A DNA stretch of 64,000 bases, taken from positions 2,604,001 through 2,668,000 of the forward strand of contig OY781923.1 in NCBI GenBank assembly GCA_963677225.1, written 5' to 3'. Positions 16,487-26,138 of the stretch are shown in pieces. This DNA is from SABI01 sp028532915 (GTDB lineage: Bacteria; Spirochaetota; Spirochaetia; Sphaerochaetales; Sphaerochaetaceae). Positions within the stretch are counted from its first letter, which is position 1; the number at the start of each line of letters is the position of its first letter. The position numbers were made by a program, and so were the translations under genes. Under the pieces are notes generated by a model. The model was not told where the DNA came from and ran no database searches. It saw only the letters and a program-made list of their open reading frames with translations.

Positions 16487-17818
16487 ATGGATCTCAAACG
16501 CCAAAATATGGTTGGCAGCAGTTCTTTTATATCTCGTTTCCCGTTCTATTACGGATGGGTGATTCTCATTGTCGGATCTTTAGGTGTACTCGCAAGCATC
16601 CCCGGGCAGACAATGGGAGTCTCGGTCTTCACAGATCATTTCATCGCGGACCTGGGCATTTCACGTGTCAGCATCTCCAGCTCGTATATGATCGGCACAC
16701 TGACCAGTGCTTTGCTGATTCCGTTCGCAGGCATTTTCTATGACAGAAAAGGGGCACGGATCACCAGCAGCATATCATCTGTGTGCCTTGCCCTTTTCCT
16801 CATTGTACTCGGCTGCAGCAAACCTCTTTCAATCCTGCTTTCATCGACTTTCTCCATCCCATTATCGGTCACGGCATTCTTCGTGATGACTATCGGTTTT
16901 CTTGGTATCAGGTTCTTCGGACAGGGTGTACTCACGATCGTCGCCCGCGGTATGGTCGCGAAGTGGTTCAGTTCCAGAAGAGGCCTCGTCGTCGGATTGA
17001 TGGGACTGGTCACATCTTTCGGATTCTCTTACGCTCCTCAGCCCCTTCAGGCTCTCATCAACCGATTTACCTACCAGAATGCACTCTTCATCCTCGCCCT
17101 CTCACTCGTTTTCATATTCTTCCCCGTATTTCTTATATTCTCCAGGTCGGATCCGGCATCCTGCGGTCTTGAGATGGAAATGGGAATGAAGGTCTCCAAA
17201 AAGAAGCTCAACATTCATACAGGAGATGCAAAAATCGTCAAGAACGTCAAAGAAGCAAGAAGAGAACCTCTGTATTGGATCATCCTCATCTCAATGGGAT
17301 ATTGGGGACTGTACAATACTGCTTTCACCTTCCATATTGTCTCGATCTTCCACCAGTTGGGAATAGGGGCGAATGAAGCGGTCACGATCTTTCTTCCCAT
17401 CTCTATCATCACAGTCATCGCAAGATTTACCGGAAGCTATCTCAGCGACCGCATCAGAATCAAATACATCTTCATCGTCTACATGATATCCCTGGTCGTC
17501 TCGGCAGGAGCATTCATGATTCTCGATACCCCTGCAGGCTATATTCTGATGGTAGTATCTCTGGGAGTAGGCGGCGGCCTGTTCGGCATGCTCAATATCG
17601 TCACATGGCCGAAACTGTACGGAAGAAAGCATCTGGGAGCGATAAGCGGATTCGCCATGTCTATCATAGTCGCAGGCAGTGCCGTCGGTCCGTGGATCTT
17701 CAGTATCCTCTTTTCCTTCTTCGGTTCATATCAGATGACAGGGTTTCTGCAGCTGGTCATCTCGACGATACTTCTCATCTCCCTTCTGGTGGTCAAATTT
17801 CCCGATAACAGTCAGTGA
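16487..17818 (+). CDS. Major facilitator superfamily transporter
   Basis: The 443-residue protein has 12 predicted transmembrane helices in two halves joined by a charged loop (about 200-235). The MFS motif between helices 2 and 3 appears as GIFYDRKGARI, and its second-half equivalent is near SYLSDRIRIKYIF. It resembles the oxalate/formate antiporter-like group of monocarboxylate carriers, but the substrate is unknown. The start is the ATG after CAGGAG at 7 bp. A GTG 13 codons earlier has no good ribosome site. It converges with the threonine-synthase-like gene and overlaps it by 7 bp. Confidence 0.85.
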   Translation: MDLKRQNMVGSSSFISRFPFYYGWVILIVGSLGVLASIPGQTMGVSVFTDHFIADLGISRVSISSSYMIGTLTSALLIPFAGIFYDRKGARITSSISSVCLALFLIVLGCSKPLSILLSSTFSIPLSVTAFFVMTIGFLGIRFFGQGVLTIVARGMVAKWFSSRRGLVVGLMGLVTSFGFSYAPQPLQALINRFTYQNALFILALSLVFIFFPVFLIFSRSDPASCGLEMEMGMKVSKKKLNIHTGDAKIVKNVKEARREPLYWIILISMGYWGLYNTAFTFHIVSIFHQLGIGANEAVTIFLPISIITVIARFTGSYLSDRIRIKYIFIVYMISLVVSAGAFMILDTPAGYILMVVSLGVGGGLFGMLNIVTWPKLYGRKHLGAISGFAMSIIVAGSAVGPWIFSILFSFFGSYQMTGFLQLVISTILLISLLVVKFPDNSQ

Positions 17819-18912
17819 ACGCTTTTGAGACCTGCACCACATAGGGGGATGACAGCCTTTCTGTTTCCGTATTCTTCCCTGAGGGAAATCAGTTTCAGAT
17901 ACCCTGCATAGTTCGCAGCGCTTGTGATCTCGACGAACAGGCCCATCATCGCCAGCGCTTTGTGAGCTTCTACTATCTGCTGTTCACTCACTGTGACGAC
18001 AATCCCTCCATTCTTTCTCAAATGAGCGAGTATCTGATCACCTCTTAAAGGAAGAGCGCTTGCGATCCCCTCTGCCGCCGTATCACAGGTCTCTATCTTC
18101 TCTACATGCGTAAGATCGTGTAAATGGGCATGGGCTACGGGAGCACAGTTTTCAGCCTGGACAGCGACGATCAAAGGTATCGAGTCGATCATATCCCGGT
18201 GAAGCATCTCCTCCAGTGCTATAGAGGCTCCCAGAAAAAGAGTCCCGTTTCCGACAGGCAGAATGATGATATCGGGAAGAGATTTTCCGTAGCTTTCATA
18301 CAGTTCATAGATATAGGTCTTCGTCCCTTCGTAGAAGAAGGGATTGAAGATATGTGAAGCATAAAAGACTTGATTGCTCTCAACAAACTCGATCGTCTTT
18401 TGTGTAGTGAACTCTCTGGAACCCTCTACTTCATGAACGCAGGCTCCGTGAGCCTTTATCTGACAGATCTTCTTGTCGCTGGTTCGGGAAGGAACGAACA
18501 CATCACATCCGATACCTGCACGGGCGCAGTAGGCTGCTACCGACGTTCCGGCATTACCGCTGCTGTCGACAGCACAATGGCTGATGCCGATCTGACTCAT
18601 AAGAGAAACAAGGACGGCAGCACCTCTATCTTTGAAACTCAAAGTAGGCATGAAATATTCCGCCTTCCCCTCCAGGTTCTCTCCGAGTGAGATAAGAGGG
18701 GTTCCTCCTTCCTGCATCGTCACTTTGTCTATCACATCTTTTGACAGTGGAGGCAGCATCGATGAGAATCTCCACAGACTCCTTGCGGACACAGAGAAAT
18801 CCATGTCTTCCTTCTTCTCGTATTCAAGGGAAAACAGCCCACCGCATTGACATCTATATCTCAGAGTGTCGACAGGATACTCAGCTGAGCAGATATTACA
18901 GACATATTTCAT
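17812..18912 (-). CDS. Threonine synthase-like PLP enzyme
   Basis: The 366-residue protein belongs to the fold-type II PLP family and looks like archaeal or actinobacterial threonine synthases. It has an N-terminal zinc-ribbon-like segment with cysteines at about 5, 8, 20 and 22, the PLP lysine in PTLSFKDRG near 90, the phosphate-binding SSGNAGTS loop near 117, and PVGNGTLFLG near 217. Threonine synthase makes threonine from phosphohomoserine, but related diaminopropionate and cysteate enzymes share these motifs and no thrA/thrB gene is adjacent. Function is therefore likely but not certain. A good minus-strand promoter lies upstream. Confidence 0.75.
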   Translation of the reverse strand: MKYVCNICSAEYPVDTLRYRCQCGGLFSLEYEKKEDMDFSVSARSLWRFSSMLPPLSKDVIDKVTMQEGGTPLISLGENLEGKAEYFMPTLSFKDRGAAVLVSLMSQIGISHCAVDSSGNAGTSVAAYCARAGIGCDVFVPSRTSDKKICQIKAHGACVHEVEGSREFTTQKTIEFVESNQVFYASHIFNPFFYEGTKTYIYELYESYGKSLPDIIILPVGNGTLFLGASIALEEMLHRDMIDSIPLIVAVQAENCAPVAHAHLHDLTHVEKIETCDTAAEGIASALPLRGDQILAHLRKNGGIVVTVSEQQIVEAHKALAMMGLFVEITSAANYAGYLKLISLREEYGNRKAVIPLCGAGLKSVH

Positions 18913-18936
18913 CGTATACCTCTTTTCTCACTAGCT

Positions 18937-18964
18937 ATTATACATTCAGTTAGAGTATCATCAA
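18937..18964 (-). promoter_or_regulatory. Promoter of the threonine synthase-like gene
   Basis: On the minus strand TTGATG (18964-18959) and TATAAT (18942-18937) are separated by 16 bp. The rest of the 131-bp gap must hold the pyruvate kinase promoter, for which I see no convincing boxes. Confidence 0.5.
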
Positions 18965-19043
18965 ACCATAGTACAGAAAAGTTTTCTATACAAAGCCCTC
19001 ATCTACTGTGTACCGAAATTAGATATAAGGAGATTTTGTTCAG

Positions 19044-20498
19044 ATGAAAAACACTCAGAACTATACGAAAATCGTTGCGACGATCGGACCTTCTTCCAAT
19101 TCATACGAAGCAATAGTGGCGATCATTACATCCGGAGCACGGGTAATCCGTCTCAATTTCAGCCATGGAAGTCATGAGGAACAGCAGCTAAGATACGATT
19201 GGGCGCGGAAGGCTTCAAAGGATCTCGATATTCCCATCGCCATCTTTCAGGACCTTCAGGGACCTAAGATCCGGTTGGGACAACTGAAAGAGGGATCGTT
19301 CACGATAAACGACGGTGATACGATCGTTCTCACCACAAAAGACATTCCGGGAACAAAAGAAGCGGTCAGCATCGATTATCCATACCTCCATCAGGAGGCT
19401 GTCATCGGTAACAGAATCCTGATCGATGACGGACTGATCAGTCTGGAGGTCGTATCGATAAAGGATACCGAGATAGTCTGTAAAGTGGTCGAAGGAGGAC
19501 TGATACGACCGAGAAAAGGAGTCAACCTCCCCGGAGTCCCTCTGCATCATCTCTCCTCTTTTACAAAAAAAGATGAAAGGGATCTCGAGTTCGCTTTCAA
19601 AAATGATGTCGACTATGTCGCTCTTTCGTTCGTCCGCTCAGAAAAAGATGTGATAGCATTGAAGGAATATATGCTCAGCACCTTCGGACGTCAGATTCCG
19701 ATCATCAGCAAGATAGAGAAACCCGAGGCGGTGGATGCCATAGAGGCTATCATAAAACAATCAGACGCGATCATGGTCGCCCGGGGAGACCTGGGTGTCG
19801 AGATGTTCGCCGAAGAAGTTCCAATCGCACAAAAATCGATCATCCGTGCCTCCCACGTGGCGGGACTTCCAGTCATAACCGCGACTCAGATGCTCGAATC
19901 CATGATGACGAATCCCCGCCCTACCCGAGCAGAGACCAATGATGTTGCAAATGCTGTACTGGACGGAACCAGTGCGGTCATGCTGAGCGGTGAGACGGCC
20001 GCGGGGAAATTCCCTCTGAAGGCTGTTCAGACGATGAACCAGATCTCGCTTTATATTCAGCATAGTAAAGAATTCAAACAAAGCGTGTTTGATCAGGAGC
20101 TCAACAGAGAGTATCTCAACCTCAGAAAGAAAAAATCTATCACAGAGGCCGTGGGACTGGCCACGAGAGAACTGGCTCTTGCTGTAGAGGCCTCCTACAT
20201 CGTATGTTTTACTTTCTCGGGATCTACAGCAAGGAGAATCTCCAAATACCGACCGCAGACTCCGATTATAGCATGTTCGCCGATTCAGAAGACTGTACAG
20301 CAGCTTGCTCTTTCGTGGGGCGTGACCCCGATTCTTATAGACAATCTCCAGAGTGTGGACGAGCTTCTGCGCTTCGCACCCCGCTATCTCAAAGATAAGT
20401 CTTTCGTCACCAAAGGAGATACGATCGTCATCACCGCCGGTGTTCCTGTCGGGTCTCCCGGTTCAACGAACATGATCAAGGTTGTCGTGATCGATTAG
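19044..20498 (+). CDS. pyk: Pyruvate kinase
   Basis: The 484-residue enzyme makes pyruvate and ATP from phosphoenolpyruvate and ADP in glycolysis. The N-terminal KIVATIGPSS, the RLNFSHGSHEE segment, the catalytic ISKIEKPEAVDAI and the VARGDLGVEMFAEEVP/ITATQMLESM region are all intact. A regulatory C-terminal domain (about 360-484) is present. There is no extra phosphohistidine domain. AAGGAG lies 11 bp before the ATG. The 3' end overlaps the DMT permease gene on the other strand by 23 bp, the largest such overlap in the window. Confidence 0.95.
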   Translation: MKNTQNYTKIVATIGPSSNSYEAIVAIITSGARVIRLNFSHGSHEEQQLRYDWARKASKDLDIPIAIFQDLQGPKIRLGQLKEGSFTINDGDTIVLTTKDIPGTKEAVSIDYPYLHQEAVIGNRILIDDGLISLEVVSIKDTEIVCKVVEGGLIRPRKGVNLPGVPLHHLSSFTKKDERDLEFAFKNDVDYVALSFVRSEKDVIALKEYMLSTFGRQIPIISKIEKPEAVDAIEAIIKQSDAIMVARGDLGVEMFAEEVPIAQKSIIRASHVAGLPVITATQMLESMMTNPRPTRAETNDVANAVLDGTSAVMLSGETAAGKFPLKAVQTMNQISLYIQHSKEFKQSVFDQELNREYLNLRKKKSITEAVGLATRELALAVEASYIVCFTFSGSTARRISKYRPQTPIIACSPIQKTVQQLALSWGVTPILIDNLQSVDELLRFAPRYLKDKSFVTKGDTIVITAGVPVGSPGSTNMIKVVVID

Positions 20499-21414
20499 CA
20501 TCTTTGAAATCGCCCCATTGAACGATTACAACTCCTATAATGATGATGAATGAACCGGCGAGGGCGAGAGGGTGAGGAATATCATCGAGTAATATCATAC
20601 TCCACAGCAGAACGAACACCGGAGGGATGTTCGCATAGACTGAGGTCTTTGCACTTCCTATCTTTCCTATTGCCTTGTTCCACAGAATATTGGATCCCAG
20701 AAGAGCTATGAGTCCGGAATAGGCTGCCCCGAGATAAGCCGAAACAGGAATCGAACTGTAATCCGTATGAATGATCGGCTCTATGTTGAAAAGTGAAAAG
20801 AACAGAAAGCTGATGAACATCACATATCCTGTAAGCTGCAAAAGAGGATATGCATGAAGATACCTCTTAATGAATGTGGTATTGACAGCAAAAGCAAGTT
20901 CCGCTACAACCACAAAAATGATACCCTGCAGCGTCGTCTCGTACTGCTGCCCGGGAACCCTGCTTACGAAAGAGATACACGCAAGGCCGACAAGCGTCAG
21001 AAAGATTCCGGTAACTATCCTTTTGGTAATGCTCTCGAATCGAAAAATCAGAGAGATGACGACCACATGCATCGGCATAGTCGCCATCAATATCCCTCCT
21101 ATCGCAGGAGATGTCTGATCGATACCGACGGGAAAAAAGAGCTGAAAGAAACCGAATCCGAAGATTCCTACAAAGGTGAGTCCGACAAGATCCCGTTTGT
21201 CAAACCTGACATGGGAAGGTAAGAAGAAGGCCAGATAGATGAGAAACGGGAGTGCGAACACCAATCTCAGAAAAGTGAACATATTTGCCCCGATATGTTC
21301 AAAGGAGAGTTTCATGACAATATTGTTGAATGACCACAGAATGGTTATTCCCAGCAATGTTGCGTGAGTTGCAATGATACTGGTCTTACGTTTTTGAGGT
21401 GTAGTGCTGTTCAT
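20476..21414 (-). CDS. EamA/DMT-family metabolite exporter
   Basis: The 312-residue protein has ten predicted transmembrane helices in two EamA repeats (about 18-145 and 165-300). Each repeat has the usual inward glycines and prolines, for example GGILMATMPMHVVVIS and GSNILWNKAIGKIG. DMT proteins export amino acids, nucleotides or other metabolites. The substrate cannot be deduced. The ribosome site is weak. The Na/Pi transporter gene ends 62 bp upstream on the same strand. Confidence 0.82.
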   Translation of the reverse strand: MNSTTPQKRKTSIIATHATLLGITILWSFNNIVMKLSFEHIGANMFTFLRLVFALPFLIYLAFFLPSHVRFDKRDLVGLTFVGIFGFGFFQLFFPVGIDQTSPAIGGILMATMPMHVVVISLIFRFESITKRIVTGIFLTLVGLACISFVSRVPGQQYETTLQGIIFVVVAELAFAVNTTFIKRYLHAYPLLQLTGYVMFISFLFFSLFNIEPIIHTDYSSIPVSAYLGAAYSGLIALLGSNILWNKAIGKIGSAKTSVYANIPPVFVLLWSMILLDDIPHPLALAGSFIIIIGVVIVQWGDFKDANRSRQP

Positions 21415-21476
21415 TACAGTTACGATACCATATTAAAGGAGAGAGCAGTAGAGGCTTGAACTAAATCGGTAAGAAT

Positions 21477-23147
21477 CTACAGGATCTTTTCAAGCCGCTC
21501 TGTGATGTTCATACAGTGGTCACCGATCTGCTCCACGTGGCGGACCATATCGATGTACAGCAGTTCGCTGCGCACATCGGCGCCGCTTTGAAGCCGTTTT
21601 GAAGCCGACTGTTTCAGAATATTCCTCATCTTGTTGATATCACTTTCGATCTTGACTGCCACAGCCATATTCTCACTGTCCATGTGTTCATTCAGATGAC
21701 TCTTGATGAAACTGATGAACCGGATGACCAGCTCGATATAGGGAGTGAGCTTCTCGGTCGCATTGTCATTGAAGATGATCTGCTGCTTGTATTTTCTTTC
21801 GCACAGGATGATGAGATTGAAACAGCTGTCTCCGATACTTTCCAGTTCGTTTGTTATTCTCATCATACTGTAGACGTTGTTGGCGCTGACTCTGTTCATG
21901 TTGTCCATGCTGCACTGAGATAAAAAACGGGTGATCTCTTCCTGCATTCTGTCGGTAAGATCCTCCATCCGTTTGTTTTCCTCAACCTCGCTTCCCATCT
22001 TCTTATCGGGATGACGGAATATCTCCCAGAATCCGTTGAACATATCACTCACGATATCTGCCATCTTGGACAGCTCTCTTTTCACTGTGATGAGATAGAG
22101 TTCGGGGGTATCCTGAAGTGTGGCGCTGATATACTTGAGACTGTATGATTCCGGTATGATATTCTTATCATCCGGCACCCATTTTTTCACAAGAAAGGCA
22201 ATCTGGGGAACGAAGAAACTGCTGATGAGGGTGTTGGTGATGTTGAACAGTGTATGGAACATCGCCAGATGGGCCGGAAGCAGAAGTGCGCTCGTTGATG
22301 CATATACATCGCCCGGGACAAGATAGTTCACGAGGTTCAGAAACGGAGTGAAGACGATACTCATCCACACCACACCGAACACGTTGAACAAGGTATGGGC
22401 TCTGCTCGCCCGTTTCGCGTTCACACTTGTGCCTATGGAGGCCAGATATGCTGTTACTGTTGTTCCGATATTCTCTCCGAGCACGATCGCAGCTGCCGTG
22501 GGATAATCGATCCATCCGGCATAGGCCATCGTCAGAGTGATTGCCATTGCGGCAGATGATGATTGGACGATGATCGTAAGAACGGTTCCGAGCAGGACGA
22601 ACAGCAGATAGGAGAAAAACCCGTGGCCGGTGAACTGAGTGACGAACTGGAGGATCTCGGGATGTGCCGAGATATCGGGAACCGAATTCTTCAGATAATC
22701 GAGTCCCATGAACAGCAATCCGAATCCGATGAGAGTCTCCCCCAGATCCTTCTTGTTGAATCTCTTTACCAGCATCAGGATGAATCCGATACCTATCAGA
22801 GGAAGAGCGATGTTTCCCATCTTCACTTTGAAGCCAAGGATAGCTACGATCCATCCGGTGACGGTCGTACCGATATTCGCTCCCATGATTACCCCTATGG
22901 ACTGTGTGAGGGATAATAATCCTGCGTTGACGAAACTCACAACCATGACAGTCGTGGCGGAAGATGATTGTACTATCGCGGTGATTGCAAAGCCTGTAAG
23001 AATAGCCATCACTCTATTTCCTGTCATGAAATTCAAAATCGCATGAAGCCTGTCTCCAGCGACTTTCTGTATTCCATCACTCATTGTACGCATTCCGAAA
23101 AGGAATAGTCCAAGACTTCCAATGATCATTGAAACTGAATAAAGCAT
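21477..23147 (-). CDS. Na/Pi cotransporter II-related protein with PhoU-like domain
   Basis: The 556-residue membrane protein has two Na/Pi repeats, each with the QSSSA signature (IVQSSSATTVMVVSFVNAG near 60 and IVQSSSAAMAIT near 193) and each followed by a GANIGTTVT or GENIGTTVT motif. A C-terminal helical PhoU-like domain (about 345-550) faces the cytoplasm and may gate export or sense phosphate. In bacteria this YjbB/NptA-type architecture is linked to phosphate movement. AAGGAG precedes the ATG. A promoter with a palindrome over its -10 region lies upstream. Confidence 0.9.
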   Translation of the reverse strand: MLYSVSMIIGSLGLFLFGMRTMSDGIQKVAGDRLHAILNFMTGNRVMAILTGFAITAIVQSSSATTVMVVSFVNAGLLSLTQSIGVIMGANIGTTVTGWIVAILGFKVKMGNIALPLIGIGFILMLVKRFNKKDLGETLIGFGLLFMGLDYLKNSVPDISAHPEILQFVTQFTGHGFFSYLLFVLLGTVLTIIVQSSSAAMAITLTMAYAGWIDYPTAAAIVLGENIGTTVTAYLASIGTSVNAKRASRAHTLFNVFGVVWMSIVFTPFLNLVNYLVPGDVYASTSALLLPAHLAMFHTLFNITNTLISSFFVPQIAFLVKKWVPDDKNIIPESYSLKYISATLQDTPELYLITVKRELSKMADIVSDMFNGFWEIFRHPDKKMGSEVEENKRMEDLTDRMQEEITRFLSQCSMDNMNRVSANNVYSMMRITNELESIGDSCFNLIILCERKYKQQIIFNDNATEKLTPYIELVIRFISFIKSHLNEHMDSENMAVAVKIESDINKMRNILKQSASKRLQSGADVRSELLYIDMVRHVEQIGDHCMNITERLEKIL

Positions 23148-23240
23148 GCAAACTCCTTAAATGGCCTAACTGAAAATGTATCAGAGTGAGCATTCATTGA
23201 AAAGCATTGAAGGAGATTTTATTGCAATTTATTAACACAT

Positions 23241-23279
23241 TTCTCATGAGAATTTATCATTCGATCAACATCATTACAA
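23241..23279 (-). promoter_or_regulatory. Promoter with palindromic site before the Na/Pi gene
   Basis: On the minus strand TTGTAA (23279-23274) and TAAATT (23256-23251) are 17 bp apart. The perfect 12-bp palindrome TTCTCATGAGAA (23241-23252) overlaps the end of the -10 box and the predicted start, a repressor-like position. It does not look like a Pho box. Confidence 0.45.
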
Positions 23280-23297
23280 TTTTGATATGAAACCGAA

Positions 23298-24455
23298 TCA
23301 AATGGTCAGGTAACTGCCGGCTTTATTATAGAGGTGTCTTGGAAGATAAAGCTGGGAAAGATCGCTCAGAGGAGTTTCCCGTCTCAGCCTGATGATTCTG
23401 TTTGCCATCACCGGACCGATACCCGGGACTCTGAGCAGTTCCTCCTTTTTTCCTTTCTTCACGCTTACGGGAAAGAACTCGGGATGATTGTCTGCCCACA
23501 CTGTCTTGGGATCCTCTCTGAGGTCTAGATTGCCTTCTGCATCGAAAATCAGATCATCGTAGGAAAAACGGTACTGTCTGAACAGGTAATCGGCCTGATA
23601 CAGGCGGTGTTCCCTGTTTAAAAGTGAATAATCTACAGAATCTGACGTTAATCTGAACGGTTCACTCTCTTTCTCCCTCTTGCGGATCTCACCCGGCAGA
23701 GAAGGTTCTCCCAGTCCCGCCTGATAGGCACTGAAATACAGCCGACCCATATCGAGTCTTTTATACATGCCGAAGGTATAGTTGAGAATCTCTTTGTCGC
23801 TCTCATTACTGGCTCCGACGATGAACTGGCTTGTAGTATGAATTCTTCTGAGCTTCCGGTCTTCCTGAATTCTCCTGCTGATATATTTAAGACTGTCGAT
23901 GATATCGGTCTGGTACCGTTTTTTTGAGGAAAGGAGACTGAAATGCTTCTCACCGGGAGCTTCGATGTTGAGAGAGACGGCCGAGGACACAGCGAGAGCA
24001 CTGTCGATGGCTGCCTCACTTGCCCCGGGGATGATCTTGATATGAATATATCCTTTGTATTTATAACGATATCTAAGAAGGCGTCCGACAGCTACCAGAC
24101 GGTCCATAGTGTAATCGGCATCCTTGATGATGCCGCTGCTCAAAAATATCCCGATAAGAGGACGGTGGCTGATGAAGTTGATGAAGAATCTCGCGATCTC
24201 GTCGGGTGAGATTGAGATTCTGCGGGTATCCGAATTTTCCCGCAGGGGACAGTAACGGCAATCGGAAGTACACATATTCGACAGAAGGGTCTTCAAGATG
24301 ATCCCCGATCCGCCGTTCGCGACGGTCACGGGGTATACCCAGGAGTTATCATCCCTTCTGAAACGGTGCTCATCCCGATTCTTCGTCCCGCATGCACAGG
24401 ATAGATCATATTGAGCATCACGCGATAGTATGTCCAGTTTGTCCCTCACATCCAT
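23298..24455 (-). CDS. Putative DNA modification/repair radical SAM protein with HhH motif
   Basis: The 385-residue protein matches the TIGR03916-type radical SAM family. The cluster motif CTSDCRYC (C-x3-C-x2-C) is near residue 62, and the C terminus carries a helix-hairpin-helix DNA-binding motif (LLRVPGIGPVMANRIIRLRR, about 342-361). An N-terminal CACG motif is also present. The family is usually encoded beside a TIGR03915 uracil-glycosylase-like partner, but no such gene is adjacent here. The reaction is unknown. The name reflects family prediction only. The ribosome site is poor. Confidence 0.82.
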   Translation of the reverse strand: MDVRDKLDILSRDAQYDLSCACGTKNRDEHRFRRDDNSWVYPVTVANGGSGIILKTLLSNMCTSDCRYCPLRENSDTRRISISPDEIARFFINFISHRPLIGIFLSSGIIKDADYTMDRLVAVGRLLRYRYKYKGYIHIKIIPGASEAAIDSALAVSSAVSLNIEAPGEKHFSLLSSKKRYQTDIIDSLKYISRRIQEDRKLRRIHTTSQFIVGASNESDKEILNYTFGMYKRLDMGRLYFSAYQAGLGEPSLPGEIRKREKESEPFRLTSDSVDYSLLNREHRLYQADYLFRQYRFSYDDLIFDAEGNLDLREDPKTVWADNHPEFFPVSVKKGKKEELLRVPGIGPVMANRIIRLRRETPLSDLSQLYLPRHLYNKAGSYLTI

Positions 24456-24497
24456 AAGAAAAAGGGTAACATATGTTTAGTGATTACTCAATAGTTT

Positions 24498-25688
24498 TTA
24501 CATCTCCCGCGGGTCCACATCGAGGTCATAATCGATGGTATCGTATCCGAATCCGTGAATATGCTGATATTCTCTCTGAAAACCTTCCAGATCAGCCTCT
24601 TTGACCATCTCTCCTTCTGTCTGCAGAGCCCAGCGCCGCATAACCTCTTTCTGCACATCATCACGCATCTCAAGATCATCGATCCTGATTCTACCTCTCT
24701 CGTCCACCGGCACGGTCTGTGTACCATACAGACGCATGGTAAAGAGACGGAAGATCTGGGCGATGCAGTCTTCGTGGATATTCTTCTCTTTCATCACATC
24801 ATACAGCAGAGAGATATAAAGAGGCACGACAGGGATCACGCTGCTTGCACGGGTGACCAGAGCTTTATTCACAGAAACGAAGGCTCTCCCTTTCACACGT
24901 TTGAGCTGCCCGTCAATGAGCGCCGCTTTTTCTTCAAGGTCTTCTTTAGCCTTTCCGATCGTTCCCTCGCGGTACATCGGATAGGTGATCTCAGGACCGA
25001 TATAAGAATAGGCGACACTCATGGCCCCTTCGGCGATCACCCCCCGATCAAGAAGGTATTCGATCCAATCTCTCCAGTCTTCTCCACCCATTACCTTGAC
25101 AGTATCATGAACCTGCTGTTCCGTGGCACTCTGCAGTGTCTCTTTCACTACCATGCCCGACTGCATATCAAGAGAGAGAGAGGTGTAATCTTTTCCTATA
25201 GGTTTGATCACGGATCTGTAAACTTCCTGAGTTTCGCTGTCTGTCCGGGCCGGAGAAGCAAGAGAGTAGATGATCAGATCGACCTGCTGCAGATCCTTTT
25301 CGATCAGATCGGCGCAGGCTTCTTTCACCTCTTTTGAGAAAGCGTCACCATAGATGCTTTCGGCATACAGCCCTCTTTTACCGGCTTCCTTCTCGAACGC
25401 CCCGGTCATGTAATACCCCGGAGTAGCAGTCTTTTTTTCGGTCGGCTCACGTTCGAAACTGACATTGACAGTCTTCGCCTGCGCCAGAATCGTAGGCACG
25501 ATCCGGGAGGAAAGACCGTAACCGGTCGAACCGCCGATAACCAGAACCCTTTTCGGAAGGCTATCTGTCTTTACTCCTGTTTTTTTCGATTCCAGAAATG
25601 CAATCTGGTCTTTGACGTACTGTGCACATCCCTGAGGATGAGCCGTCAGTGAGACGTTTCTCATTATCTTCTGTCTGATTATCATCAT
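24498..25688 (-). CDS. fabV: Trans-2-enoyl-CoA/ACP reductase FabV
   Basis: The 396-residue enzyme carries out the last step of each fatty-acid elongation cycle, reducing enoyl-ACP or enoyl-CoA with NADH. It follows the Treponema denticola reductase closely: NVSLTAHPQGC near 11, the NAD-binding GGSTGYGLSSR, the SLASPARTDS loop, AYSYIGPE with the active-site Tyr region, GTIGKAKEDLE, and FVSVNKALVTRASSVIPVVPLY. It is the last gene of the fab operon. The fabZ stop codon is part of its AGGAG ribosome site, so translation is probably coupled. FabV enzymes are typically insensitive to triclosan. Confidence 0.95.
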   Translation of the reverse strand: MMIIRQKIMRNVSLTAHPQGCAQYVKDQIAFLESKKTGVKTDSLPKRVLVIGGSTGYGLSSRIVPTILAQAKTVNVSFEREPTEKKTATPGYYMTGAFEKEAGKRGLYAESIYGDAFSKEVKEACADLIEKDLQQVDLIIYSLASPARTDSETQEVYRSVIKPIGKDYTSLSLDMQSGMVVKETLQSATEQQVHDTVKVMGGEDWRDWIEYLLDRGVIAEGAMSVAYSYIGPEITYPMYREGTIGKAKEDLEEKAALIDGQLKRVKGRAFVSVNKALVTRASSVIPVVPLYISLLYDVMKEKNIHEDCIAQIFRLFTMRLYGTQTVPVDERGRIRIDDLEMRDDVQKEVMRRWALQTEGEMVKEADLEGFQREYQHIHGFGYDTIDYDLDVDPREM

Positions 25689-25694
25689 GGTCTC

Positions 25695-26123
25695 CTATTT
25701 TTCGCTGACAACACACATCCATGTCGCTTCGGCCGCGATCTTCTCATTGACCGAGATAGTGCCCCTCTGGCGGATCATAATCTTCGACACTCTGATATTC
25801 TCGACATGGATCACAGCAGTGTCGCCGGGGCGGACCTGGTGTCTGAACTTCGCCTTCTCAATCGCGGCGAGAACGAAGAAGTCTCCCTCTTCCAGTTTTC
25901 CGATCTTTCTCAACCCGGCCCCTCCGGTCTGAGCGAGAGTCTCGATCAGAATAACCCCCGGAACAACAGGATAATCGGGAAAATGCCCCTTGAAGAACGG
26001 TTCATCCTCTCCGAAATACCGGGTTCCGATAATAAAATCCTCATTCGCTACCACCAACTCATCGAGATAAAGAAACGGATACCTGTGAGTCAATAAGTGT
26101 TTTACTTCTTCAATTCCTTCCAT
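25695..26123 (-). CDS. fabZ: 3-hydroxyacyl-ACP dehydratase FabZ
   Basis: The 142-residue hot-dog-fold enzyme removes water from 3-hydroxyacyl-ACP. It has the HRYPFLYLDE motif near 13, the catalytic-His region FFKGHFPDYPVVPGVILIE (about 43-61) and the RPGD strand. The Glu acting with the His is E61 or its near neighbour. The length is normal. It lies 15 bp downstream of fabF with GGAG in the gap and 6 bp before fabV. Confidence 0.95.
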   Translation of the reverse strand: MEGIEEVKHLLTHRYPFLYLDELVVANEDFIIGTRYFGEDEPFFKGHFPDYPVVPGVILIETLAQTGGAGLRKIGKLEEGDFFVLAAIEKAKFRHQVRPGDTAVIHVENIRVSKIMIRQRGTISVNEKIAAEATWMCVVSEK

Positions 26124-26138
26124 GCAGAATCTTCTCCT

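Noticed and set aside
22168..22854. 228-codon frame within the Na/Pi transporter gene
   Set aside because: It is on the same strand but in another frame of a conserved transporter, with biased Arg/Ser composition typical of out-of-frame translation.
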